A model generated the notes under the pieces. It had not been told where the DNA came from. It searched no databases and was given only the letters and a program-made list of their open reading frames with translations. Of a stretch of 64,000 bases of DNA, positions 1 through 11,400 are shown in pieces. How positions within the stretch are numbered: position 1 is the first letter of the stretch; each line of letters begins with the position of its first letter. The DNA lies in the NCBI GenBank assembly GCA_029449235.1, contig JANATG010000020.1, positions 930,001-994,000 of the forward strand, written 5' to 3'. The stretch comes from Linnemannia schmuckeri (taxonomy: Eukaryota; Mortierellomycota; Mortierellomycetes; Mortierellales; Mortierellaceae). A program made the position numbers and the translations under genes.

Positions 1-2
1 AC

Positions 3-1527
3 ATGACCACGGCCGCCATCCCGACCACCAACGCCAACAGCAACAATGGAGCGATCGATTGGATTCTGGGCATGAATGTCAAGCTCGTGACACTGGCGGA
101 TGAGGTCTATGAAGGCCAAGTCTATGCCTACGACGTGATCATGAACTGCGTTGTACTTCATATCAAACTCGTGCCTCTTTCTCTTTGGACCCTTTTTTTT
201 TTATTCTTTCGTTGCTGTTGCTATTGTTTCGTGCTATCGTGTTCTTTTAATTGTCTTGTGGTTTTTTTTTGTCAATGCGTTTTTATATTTTTTGTTTCGA
301 TCTAACATATCTTTACCCATGAGAGCTATCATTGAGGAACTACCTTCGAGGAAAAACATGATCTTTGAGGTTTTGATCGTGTTTTCTTCTCCGCCTCACT
401 ATAATTATATTGCTCTCACCTCTATCATCCTTAACTCTGCAAATGCGCTCTACGATCTTCTATGTCGTCCTTTCTTTTTTCTCTTCTGCACCTTTTCAAA
501 AACACAGTGCCCTTCCAAGTCTGTTTCTTCCGCCGCAACTCCAACCGTCTATTACAGCCCTTCGCTCGGGAACAACAACACCAACAATAGCAATAACAAC
601 GGGAACGCAGGAGCACGAGTGAAGTATGATTTCAGGATTGTCAAGATCAGCTATATCAAAGACGTGATTCCATTGTCATCAGCAGGATCGACTTCTACCA
701 TCACCACCACCCCCACTACTACTACTGCTGGACAGAATCACAATGGTCAGAGCAACAACAGCATACCATCATCAGAATCAACCTCAACTTCCGAAGACAA
801 CACCAATATTACGAACAACATTTATTCAACAGTATTACCAGCCGTCGGGTATGTCCAGCTGGACAAGATCCAGCAGCGGGAGCAGCAGGCGATTCGGGAG
901 GCCCAGGCTGCAGCTGCTCGTATTGGTGTTGGTGTATCGACTATTGGACAGGACATTTTTGACGCTCTCAGTAAGACGTAAGTCTCGTTCTTTGTTACTG
1001 TGTTTGAGGTGTTTGATGCGCGAGGATCTGAAGTGGGAAACTTGGAAAGAGTTAAATATGTTGATCACCATGAATCGATTACACGCGGAGGCGATGTTTT
1101 TCGCCTCTATCGGCTACAACCACTTCATGAATGGGTTTATGCTCATCCTGGCTTACATTTTCATCGCTGAATGGGGATATATAGACTGCCTTGTCGCTGG
1201 CATAAGGATCAGATTGTGGTCATGGATGAGGTAATCATCTCTTCGCCATACGAGCCCGATAACTGTAAGGCTAATGCCTCTGCCTCCGCCACGCTTGCTC
1301 GCGTTAAGAAAGTGGTACGTCTTTTTTTTGTTTTTTTGTCTTGTGTGGAAACAACAGGGTCCTTGGGCCGTCAAAGAAATGCAATCGTTGCCAAGTTTGT
1401 GCTATGTAGTATGATCCACCCGCTTACAATTGCTCCTTTCCGCTGTTTTTGTATTTGATCCACTGTTAACAAATCGATATTATAGCTCGAGGGTGAAAGA
1501 TTGCGTATGGCCAACGGACGCAAATAA
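3..1527 (+). CDS. LSM12: LSM12-like RNA-binding protein
   Basis: Proposed exons are 3-152 (or 3-170), 508-977, 1185-1314 and 1486-1527, about 263 residues. The N-terminus (MNVKLVTLADEVYEGQVYAYD) reads as the divergent Sm fold of LSM12. The C-terminal half matches the LSM12 anticodon-binding-like domain: IQQREQQAIREAQ, then IGVGVSTIGQDIFDALSKT joined by splicing to LPCRWHKDQIVVMDEV and SSPYEPDNC. The last exon adds only 13 residues and the stop. Between the domains lies a Ser/Thr/Asn-rich linker of low complexity. LSM12 proteins associate with ataxin-2/Pbp1-type translation regulators and stress granules; that role is family knowledge. The end of exon 1 is the uncertain boundary, with two GT donors that both keep frame. 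The ATG lies two bases from the window edge, so an upstream exon cannot be excluded. Confidence 0.88.
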
Positions 1528-1798
1528 AAGGACCTTCTTCGTCCAAAATAAAACTATTGACCCCTCACGCAAAAAAAAAAAAAAAAAAAAAAATGCCAAA
1601 ACACACACGCACACACACGTTGTTTCTTAACAATTTCGAAGGAATCAAGTGTACGTGTATGCATTTCAGGAAGTGCCACAGACGCTGGGTGCGTTGGAAG
1701 GTAACAAAGTGAAGGCACGAGGAAGGATAATTTATCATTTTTAAGTATGGTACATGGTTTTTGCTTTTGTATCTATGGGTTGATTTTGAGTTGATATT
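1528..1798. other. Convergent 3' spacer with A23 and CA repeats
   Basis: This spacer separates the converging 3' ends of LSM12 and SIL1. It holds an A run at 1571-1593 and a CA-type repeat at 1600-1618. An AATAAAA signal overlaps the LSM12 stop codon. No gene is seen. Confidence 0.7.
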
Positions 1799-3321
1799 TT
1801 ACAGTTCATCCTTGAGGCGGGCACCAGTAAGGATACAGGTGTCGGGATAAGAGGCGTGCAAGAGCTCGACAGCACGATCAATGATCTCCCAATCGTCGTG
1901 ATGCTCTCCACCCTCTGCTGTCTTATTCTCCTGCTGGAGAGTCTCGCACCATGGTCCAACATTCACAGGTGTCACCGCCAAAGCCGCCTTCTCCTCCACA
2001 ATAGCAGTAGCCTCGGCAGTATTACTATCTGAAGCTTCAGCGGCGGTATCATTGGCGGAGGGGATGAACTGCATATCGGGGTCCGCGAAATCCGACATGA
2101 GGTAGACACACTTGCGACGGAAGACTGGATCTGTCGACTTGTTGTAAATCTGTGCGAGGCGTTCAATGTCGTCGTCCTGGATAACGGCGCGTTGGTGTTG
2201 GGATCCGCGGACGAGGGACGAGTAGGCGAAAATCAGGCGGCGGAGGACTTTTGTGTCGGTTTCGATCTCGAGTTGTTGGAGAAGGACTTTGTGGAGGCTG
2301 TGTTTGAATGCTGATTCCTGTGCCTTCGCGTGGTTCTGTTATAATAAAAAAAAGAAGGGTGAGTACAAGTGCCATGATGTTTTTCTTTCAAGCCTATATC
2401 TGTGTTCTTCCTTTCATGAGTCTCTCATATTTACCTGGAGTGAGGTGCCAATGACGAGGGCGGCGACGGACCGAACACGCCGCTGGTCATCACAAACGAT
2501 CCGGTCCCTAGTAGAGCACCGAACATGCTTAACCAAAGTCCTCAAACCCTCCCCTCCAGACAACTGGAGTCCGAAATCCATATCACTCGCCAGATCGGTC
2601 AGCCCTTCCAATGCCTCTGCGATCTCGACGTTGTTCTGGTTCGTGTTTAACGTCTCGAGCAGTTCCAGATAGATCTGGTGGTCGCTCTTCTGAGCACCAG
2701 CAGGTGCAGGTGCAGGAGGAGCAGGTTTGAGGTCCTGGACTTCCTGGTGTTGTTGGAGCTCAGGGATGGAATCAAAGGCGGTTTGGAGATTCATACGACT
2801 GTTCTCTTCTAATTGTGCAAAGTCAGCTTCCTGTACACCGTCTGGTTGGAGGAGGTCGATGGCGGGGGGCATGTTGTCTTGACCGACTTGGTGTTGGAAG
2901 GTTCCTGGGGTGTCGGTGTCGACGACGAGAATAGAGTCCGTGGCGGGCTTTTCTTGCACGTCGTTGGGGTCCATGAGCTTTGCAAACTTTCTGTGTGTCT
3001 CAAAATCCATCTGTACATGAAGACCTATCATATCATGAGGTAATTGAGAAGGGCAAAAAAAAGTTAAGTTGAGTGTGCCAGATCAGCATTAGCAAGGCTG
3101 TACAGCGGGTGCCAAGGAGAACACTTACCAGAGGGGATTTCTTGTCCGTCGAGGACTTCTTGGAACTCTGTGGTGGGACGGAAGACTCGCGGGTAACAGG
3201 AACCCTGGCGGCAGATGATGGAGGGCCGTTCATCGACAGCGGCGGTGTGGGCGGTTTTTGTGAGCGCCAGTGCCAGGCACAGACCGAGAACGAGTGCGAG
3301 TTTTGAGCGGAAGCGGGCCAT
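1799..3321 (-). CDS. SIL1: SIL1, ER nucleotide-exchange factor for BiP/Kar2
   Basis: Three exons (3321-3129, 3024-2435, 2335-1799) give 439 residues. Residues 1-26 form a signal peptide (RSKLALVLGLCLALAL). The SIL1 hallmark follows across the first splice: ICRQGSCYPRVFRPTTEFQ, then GQEIPSG joined to LHVQMDFETHRKFAKL. An alpha-helical armadillo-type body follows, with NQNNVEIAEALEGLTDLASDM and a conserved Val-Ala-Leu-Val-Ile-Gly-Thr stretch. The protein ends ARLKDEL, an ER retrieval signal. SIL1 releases ADP from the lumenal Hsp70 BiP/Kar2 so that its folding and translocation cycle can continue. The ATG at 3321 is chosen because it starts the signal peptide. It is divergent from coatomer beta and shares a 680-bp promoter region with it. 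A low-complexity linker (PAPPAPAPAGAQ) is the only odd segment. Confidence 0.92.
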
Positions 3322-4002
3322 TGTGTGATATGTCAGTGTGGAGGGAGGAGGGTTTGTTCAAGTATGAAGGAAAGAAAGGAGAGAAGAAAAAGCAATGAAA
3401 GGAGAGAGGAGAAGAGGATAAAGAAGATGATGGAATGGAGAGAGAGAAGGGTGATGAATTCGATGGAAACAAAACGAACTCTTCTCCCTTTTATCCCTTT
3501 GTATCAGTTACATCGATTGATTGGTGGCGGCTGCTAATTCGATACAGAATCAAAACCCAGACGTGGCACCGCTTAGAGGCTGCCACCTCAAAATGGGTCA
3601 GTGACTGGCTCTTGAATGTTCGGTGACGTTTATCACTTCTAAGTCAGGTTTGCACGCGAATCAAGCGAAACTAAAATGAAGTGTGAATTCGACCCTCACT
3701 ACCTCTGAAGGCACAAGTCAAGGTCGTCTCTTCTCATCATCTGCTCACTTTCGTCTTCTCTTTTTTTTTTATTCTCCTTCCCATTACTCTTGCATCCCTC
3801 AAAGCCACTCCTCATCCTTTCTCTCTGTGGTCAACCCTTCTCCTACCCACTCTCACTCACGTACACCCCTCCCTTCCCTCTCCAGCTCAAACTTCATCAT
3901 CTCGACTGAGCTTTCGCGTCGTACTTCCTGTCTTTACCACTTTCACACACACCCCTCCCTTCCTTTTCTTCACCTTCATACCCTCTTCCTCATACCTCTA
4001 CC
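3322..4002. promoter_or_regulatory. Divergent promoter region SIL1 / coatomer beta
   Basis: This is a 680-bp spacer between two divergent secretory-pathway genes. The half next to SIL1 is AG-rich on the plus strand. The last 280 bp before the coatomer start are strongly CT-rich, which fits a pyrimidine-rich fungal leader. An open frame at 3683-4006 is this tract and not a gene. Shared control of the two genes is inference. Confidence 0.5.
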
Positions 4003-7000
4003 ATGAGCACATCAGACGCTTGCTACACCATCATCCACCAGTCCGACACCGATGAGGAGATCAGGCCCGAGACCCTCCGCCAGAGGATCGAGAAGGGCTC
4101 GGACGAGGTCAAAATCGAGACCATGCGCAAGGTCATCTTCACTATGCTCAATGGCGATCCCCTCAACTCCCTCCTGATGCCCGTCATCATGAACGTGATG
4201 CGTTCCCGCAACAAGCAGCTCAAGAAGCTCGTTCACTTTTACCTGGAGATTTGTCCAAAGACTAACCCTGACGGCAAGCTCAAGCAGGAGATGATTCTCG
4301 TCTGGTAATAAGAACCCCCTGCCGGCACACTTTAGTTACTCTTTGGGCCAGAAGATAGCGTACTAACGTCAACTGTATCGTTGTTTATTGATATAGTAAC
4401 GCGTTGATGGGCGATCTTCAGCACCCTAACGAGTACATCAGAGGATCAACCCTTCGTTTCCTCTGCAAGCTTCGTGAGGCCGAGTTGCTCGAGCCCTTGT
4501 TGCCCTCTGCCCGTGCCTGCTTGGTATGTGTCAAGGAAATCGATTTTGGACGCGTCTTTTCCTGTGTACCTCGATCAGGATGCCACGTATCCGTTAGATG
4601 TTGCACTTTCACTGGAGCTCTCTCATGGTACTAAGACGCGAATGACTTTTTTGTTTTGACGACCTGTTATTAGGAACATCGCCACTCATATGTCCGCAAG
4701 AACGCCATCTTTGCCATCTATACTGTCTACAAACACTTCGACTACCTCGTCCCTGATGCTCCCGAGTTGATCCACGGCTTGTTGCTTCAGGTACGAAGCG
4801 GTTTTAGTCGTTTTTCATTTGGAACGACACTATGAACAGGAAAGCAGGAAAATTGGTACAAAAAAGTACTGGAAACTTATGTCTTTTCTTTTGGTGTGAA
4901 TAGGAGGCTGATATGGCCTGCAAGCGTAACGCGTTTGTTATGTTGGTCAACTGCGCTCCCGAGTTGGCTGTCGAGTATCTGGAGGCCAACATCAACCAGG
5001 TTCCCAACATGGACGAGTTGCTTCAGATGGCTATTGTTGATTTGATCCGCAAGGACTGCAAGAACAACGCTGCCAACAAGGTGAGTTTCGCATTGCATGT
5101 ATTTACAAGATCTTGGACTGTTCTATTGAACCATGGATCCATCAACAAGGAACATTGGACTCACTCTGACCTAAATGGGTCGTCGTAATCTAGGGCAAGT
5201 ACATTCGTTGCATCTTTGAACTCTTGAACGCTCAATCTCACTCTGTCAAGTATGAGGCTGCCACCACTCTGATGGCACTTACCTCCAACCCCGCCGCCGT
5301 CAAAGGTATAATGAAGATTTGTGTAATTTTCGATATTTGCGTCCTTGAGGACAAAAGACTGCAAGGATGCCTCTGCTAACTTTTTCATGTTCCCATTTAT
5401 TATTTAGCTGCTGCTTCATGCTACATTGAGCTTATTGTCAAGGAAGCCGATAACAACGTCAAGTTGATTGTCTTGGGACGCTTCGACGAGTTGCGCGAGA
5501 AGCACGAGAAGGTTTTGGATGACCTCGTCATGGAGATCCTTCGCGTTCTTTCGAGGTAAACACATACACACGTTGAATGGTAATTGAAAAATGCTAAATC
5601 TGGCGCTATGAAAATCGTGTTTAATCATTTCCCAATCACGCTATTCTTGCGCATACTAGCCCCGACATTGCTGTCCGCAGAAAGGCTGTTGGCATTGCTC
5701 TGGACATGGTCTCGAGCCGCAATGTGGACGAGGTTGTTGGATTCTTGAAGAAGGAGCTCTCAAAGACTTTGGATCAGGATTATGAGCTGAACATGGAGTA
5801 CCGTCAGCTTTTGATTCAGTCCATCCACACCTGCGCCATCCGCTTCTCTGAGGTCGCTGCTAGCGTCGTCCACGTCTTGATGGAGTTCTTGGGTGACTCG
5901 AACAACCCCTCTGCCGTTGACGTCATTGCCTTCGTTCGGTATGTTTCATCTTGCGCTTTATCTGTATCAGCTGCAATGTGTCGCCACTGGATGATTATAA
6001 CCATGGAAACTAACGACTTTCACCCCCTTTTTGTTATAATTCTACAGTGAGGTCGTTGAAAAATTCCCCAGCCTTCGCTCTTCGATTTTGGAGCGCCTCA
6101 TGGAGACTTTCCCCGAAATGAAGGCCGCCAAGGTTTTCCGCGGCGCCCTATGGATTGTTGGAGAGTACTGCTTAGAGGCTCAGGATATCGAGGATGCATG
6201 GAAGCACATCCGTACAGGATTGGGCGAGATCCCCATTTTGGCATCGGAACAGCGTCTCTTGGATGAGGCTCAGAACGAAGACAGCGAGTCCAAGGCCCCC
6301 GAGACCAAGAGCGCTGCTCCCGTCCGCCGTGTCTTGGCCGACGGCACATATGCCACCGAGTCTGCTTTGGCCTCGTCGGTCTCTGCACAGTCCAAGTTGG
6401 AAGCTGTCAAGGCTGCTGCCAAGCCCCAGCTCCGTGCCTTGTTGTTGGGAGGTGATTTCTACTTGGGTACCTCTTTGGCTTCGACATTGACTAAGTTGGT
6501 GCTTCGCTACTCGGATGTCAGCAACGATCACCGTCGTTTGAACTCTCTCCGTGCCGAGGCCATGTTGATCATGACTTCGATCATCCGTGTTGGTCAGTCT
6601 CAATTCGCCAACTCGCCTATTGATGAAGACTCGTACGACCGTATCATGTCGTGCCTGCACGTCCTCGAGAAGTTTAGCCAGGATCCTTTGATGAAGCAGG
6701 TTTTCTTGCAAGACACCAAGGCTGTCTTTGGCAAGATGGTTCAGGCAGAGGAGAAACGCAAGGAAGAGAAGCGTGCCAAGGACAACAAGAATACTCGCGT
6801 CCAGGCCGATGATTTGATCACCTTCCGCCAGTTCTCCAAGGCCAAGCATGGTGAGGAGAAGGACGAGTACGAGCTCGACTTGACCCGTGCGACTGGTGCT
6901 GGAGAGTCCAAGGATGATTTGATGTCGAAGCTCAGCCGAGTTGTGCAGCTCACTGGTTTCTCGGACCCCGTCTACGCCGAGGCCTATGTGAATGTGCACC

Positions 7001-7771
7001 AATTTGACATTATGTTGGACGTCCTGATTGTCAACCAAACCGCCGATACCCTCCAGAACCTTGCGATTGAGTTTGCGACATTGGGCGATTTGAAGTTGGT
7101 GGAGAGGCCTGGACAGCACACCATTGCCCCTCACTCTTTCCACTCGATCAAGGCCAATATCAAGGTGTCGTCGACTGAGACTGGTGTGATCTTTGGCAAC
7201 ATTGTGTACGATGGACCCACGACCGGCGACAGTAACTGCGTTGTGTTGAACGATATCCATATCGATATTATGGATTACATCAATCCCGCCTATTGTAACG
7301 AGACGCAGTTCAGGAGCATGTGGCTTGAGTTTGAGTGGGAGAACAAGGTCAACGTCAACACCTCCATCACGTAAGTTCTTGCTTCCTTGTCATTCTTGTT
7401 TATCTAAATAATGCCTACAGTATGTGCTTTTTACCTTTATTCAAATGATTCTAACGAGCACAACTCCATTATCATCTTGCACCCTTATTAGTGACTTGCA
7501 ACAATATTTGAAGCATATTATGAAGTCGACAAACATGTCATGCTTGACTCCCGAGGCAGCATTGTCGGGCGAGTGTGGGTTCTTGTCGGCCAACATGTAT
7601 GCGCGGTCAGTGTTTGGTGAGGATGCGTTGGCCAACTTGAGCATTGAGCGCCAGGGAGATGGACCGATTACTGGCCATGTCCGTATCCGTTCCAAGACAC
7701 AGGGTATTGCGCTTAGCTTGGGAGATAAGATTACGCTTGCTGCCCAGAAGGTTGCCACTGCCGCTGCGTAA
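4003..7771 (+). CDS. SEC26: Coatomer subunit beta (COPI)
   Basis: Nine exons (4003-4304, 4397-4523, 4674-4790, 4904-5080, 5194-5305, 5408-5555, 5660-5938, 6048-7370, 7492-7771) give 954 residues with every junction in frame. The N-terminal adaptin-like helical solenoid is clear: VIMNVMRSRNKQLKKLVHFY, HPNEYIRGSTLRFLCKL, HRHSYVRKNAIFAIY, SVKYEAATTLMALTSNP and RGALWIVGEYC. A charged linker at about 700-745 precedes the C-terminal appendage (SDPVYAEAYVNVHQFDIMLD, CGFLSANMYARSVFGEDALA). It is a core subunit of the COPI coat that forms Golgi vesicles for retrograde transport to the ER. Length matches the family (about 950-970). An AATAAAA signal lies at about 7817-7823. Introns cluster in the 5' half; the 1323-bp exon 8 has none. 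Confidence 0.96.
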
Positions 7772-8450
7772 AAATATGACGAAGAGGGCACTGAATACAC
7801 ATTTTTTTTTCTTGGGAATAATAAAAACAAACAACATTGATGAACCGTTTGCCACCAAACTGGGCCATATACTGGCGATTTTGAAGATGTGAAGTGCGAG
7901 GGACAACCTTGGTCGACAATCATAATCACTGCTCTCTCGCGGTCGAGTCGATGATTTTTTCACAGAATTACACGCACACTCCCTTTCATCTTTCTGTCTC
8001 CTTGTGCTCTTGTGCACTTCCCTTTCCCCTCCCCCTTTGTCCTCACTCGCTCGCTCCGTATATACCTCTCCCTCGCTCTGTCTCTCTCCTCCGTTCTTAC
8101 TACGCCCACCGTTGACTCTCTCTGAACTCTTCGCCATCGTCCCATGACCACGACCCCCGTCTGGATCCTTGGCTGACCCCAACTTTTATTACTTCCTTCT
8201 TTAATCGCCCCTCACTCTCTTGACGGTCTTCCGCCGAAGGTACTATCTTGCGTTGTCCTGCTGCTGCTCTCTGTGCTCAGCCTCTCTCTCCTGGTGACTC
8301 ATGGCGAAGCTTTTGTTGTTCTGCGCACTAATCTGACTTACCTTTTCCATTGTTATACTGTTTAGTCTCCCGTATCAACCCTACGCCTCATTCACACCCA
8401 AATCAACCAAAAACAACAACAGCAACAAGAAAAATAACAAAGCGACGACG
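7772..8450. promoter_or_regulatory. Spacer and leader of the nucleotidyltransferase gene
   Basis: This stretch holds the coatomer 3' UTR and then about 500 bp of CT-rich sequence before the next start codon. A GTACTA donor-like site at about 8240 and a TTTAG acceptor-like site at about 8365 could bound a 5' UTR intron. No coding signal is seen. Confidence 0.4.
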
Positions 8451-11400
8451 ATGTTCGATCCCGTTCTGCAGGCGGAGATGGAGGCCTATCACTCCACAGC
8501 CCCTGACGAGAGTGACACCTTCGAGACCCATGTGATTTCGACGATTCATCTCAGCAGGAACGATCACCATTTTTCAGAGTTCCTCTTTGAGATCATCCTC
8601 TTTGAGCTTGCAGCAGCCATCCCCTCCACAAAGACCTCACACTCAGTTCGAATCGACGCCATCCACTGGGCTGTCAAGATCGCTCAGGGTTTCATTCGCT
8701 CATATGGACTCGACTCAAGGGCTTCAGAGACAGAACCAGCCCCCATGTACGAACTTTATATCGCCACTGCGCCTTATGCCCCCACTGTCGAGGACTGTTA
8801 TCATTACCTTGTGGACGAGTGGCGAGTCGGTCGGTTATTCACCAAGGCTGTAGGGTTTGATCGTAGCTCGACCCTGCCGTTGTCCAAAGTTCCGACCAAT
8901 GTGACCATCCCTGCGCTCACCCAGGAGGACCGCGACCATTTCCAACGACAGTATGCCAAGATCCGACCCGACTTTCAGGATCGATTTGCGACAATCGTCT
9001 ATGCGTGCAGGAAATATGTCTGGAAGAACAACGGCTCTGGTGGCGAGGTTGTGTTTCTAGCCAACAAGGAGCTCTACGCGGTCGAAAAGTACACCAAGAA
9101 GTTCAATGCCGATTATAAGCGGAAAATTGCCGACGCAGCTGCAGCCGAGTTGATCTCCAGTGACCGGGCGGCAAACTCGGGATCTCCTTCGCCTTCCAAC
9201 AACGCAGGGGAGGGGTCTTCGAGCAAGAGCGCTAAGAAGAAGGCAAAGAAGAAGGCAAAGAAGGCTGCTGCAGTATATGAGGAGCAGGATGGAGATGCCG
9301 ACACCCCCTCAACTTCAACTACATCACAACCATCGCTTATCAAGAGTACACCTTCCGTCGCAGCGTCAACACCAGTAGCAGCAGAGGAGCCGGAGGAGAA
9401 AGAGGTCGTGGATAAGGAATTTGAGGCGACACTCAGGAGCGTTCGGGCGATCTTTGTCGACATGCAGTTTTCTGGAGACGACACCATGACGATGATCAAC
9501 AAGGCACACGAATGGCAGTCGGCTCAAATCAATTTACTCAATACCATCTCCGACAATCACAATCAGGCAGAGCGGAACCGACGCAAAGCGATCGAGAAGG
9601 CTCGGCAGACTGTCGTCGCAGCATATAAGACTCGCCAGGATCAGGAGCAGTGGATCCCAGAGTCGATCAAGCGTGTCTGTGAGGCCTCTGCAGTCTACAA
9701 CAAGGAGCGGGCTCGCCTGGACTCAAAGCTAATGGATATGAGGGCTGAGGCAGAGGTCAGGGGCAAGGATTCCGCCAACAGCATCCTCAGTACCGTGGCT
9801 GCCGGTATGAACGCCGGTGCCTTTCCTACCAAGAAAACCAAGAAGAAGGTGGTCGCGGGCAGGTCGACATCCAACACGGCCATCAAAAACAACAAACTCG
9901 CCAAAGGCAAGGTCAAGCATATCCCCAATCCCCACTCAGAAGACTTTCTCGAGCGAGAACTATCCCTCGAGACCATCTCATCCAACTACCAGAAGCTTGC
10001 TGAGCGCAGGGACGAAGACATTGAGCTTTTCTTGGACGAATACATCCCCGTTATGCTTCACAAGTCCATGTCGAATGGCACGCCTATGAAGATCCAGGTG
10101 GAATTCTGCGCCCGTTTGGAAGAAGCGACCAAAGAGGACATCGAGAAGAACTGGAACTATACCTTGTCGACTCGGAGCAACCTCGCCTTGTTTTTGGACA
10201 GGAGTATTTCCAAGGAGCTGATCAACAATGAACAGTCCAACATTATCATGGATGCATACGACATCACCCACAAGAAGAAAAAGAAGGAGCGTGACGAGAT
10301 CGACAAGAAGGACATGCAATCAGCAGAATACTCTTCACCTGCTGGCAAGTATTTTAACCGCCTCTTCCTTGCGGCGGACGACAGCGACAGTTTGATCTCG
10401 GACAACGATGAGCAGGGTGACGACGACGACTTTACGGACTATGACTCGGAGGATCACAATCCAACAGACGACGACATGCCGGATTTGGTATCTGACGATG
10501 AGACTCGTTCCAAGGCTGGACCCACCAAGACCCCAGCCAAATCTACCGATTCAGCTATCAAGAATCAGGTGAAACCCACCGCTCCCACCTTGACTGCGAT
10601 CAACGACAAGTCTCCAAAAGCACCCTCTGTTCCTGTCACCAACGGCAAAGCCATCGCCAAGGAGGATTCGACGGATGACGAGATGCCAGATCTTGTCTCT
10701 GAGGCCGATGACGATGATTTGCCGGACCTTATCGCAGACGACCGCAATGGCAACAAAAAGAACAAGGCCGGAGTCAACGGCGTCGACAAGGGCAAGAGTA
10801 AGGCTGGTGACAAAGTCAAGGGAAAGGCTGGCGACAAGGACAAGGGCAAGGTCGATAACAAGACCAACGGCAAAGCCAAGAGCAAGGACGACGGAGCAAA
10901 GGGCTCTAGGAAACCCGCGCCAGTCGAAGAGCTCTCGTATTCATCCGACGGCGAATCTACAGACGATGATATGCCCGCTCTCCGAACGGACGAGGACACT
11001 CGGGTCTCAATGAACAACAACAGCTCCTCCGAGGACGATGGCGACTGGACCGACGACGAGGAGGATGACGAACTGTCTGATCTTCAGAGTGTTGATGGTG
11101 ATGAGGAGAACGACAACGACGAACGGGCCACCAAAGCTGCTGTCGCTGCTCGCCTTAGCACGGTCGATGCCCCTCCAATTGTCAAGGATGCGATGGCCGA
11201 GGCTATGGAGCGCATCATCCAAGCCCAGAAGGAAAATCGCGCCGAGAAGGAGGCTATCCGAGTCGCTCAGCAGGTGGAAGATTCGCGTAGTCACAGCCTC
11301 AAGCAGCTGGATCGTCAGAAGCTGGCAGAGAAGACCGAGAAATTCTCAAAGGCCTTGCTCGACCAAGCCGGCCGGAACCAGATGGCCCAGATTGCCAAGG

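Noticed and set aside
3683..4006. 107-codon plus-strand frame before coatomer beta
   Set aside because: Pure CT-rich leader sequence coding Ser/Leu/Pro; it ends at the true start codon.
6172..7260. 362-codon open frame on the minus strand
   Set aside because: It lies wholly antisense to coatomer beta exon 8 and only reflects the codon bias of that gene.
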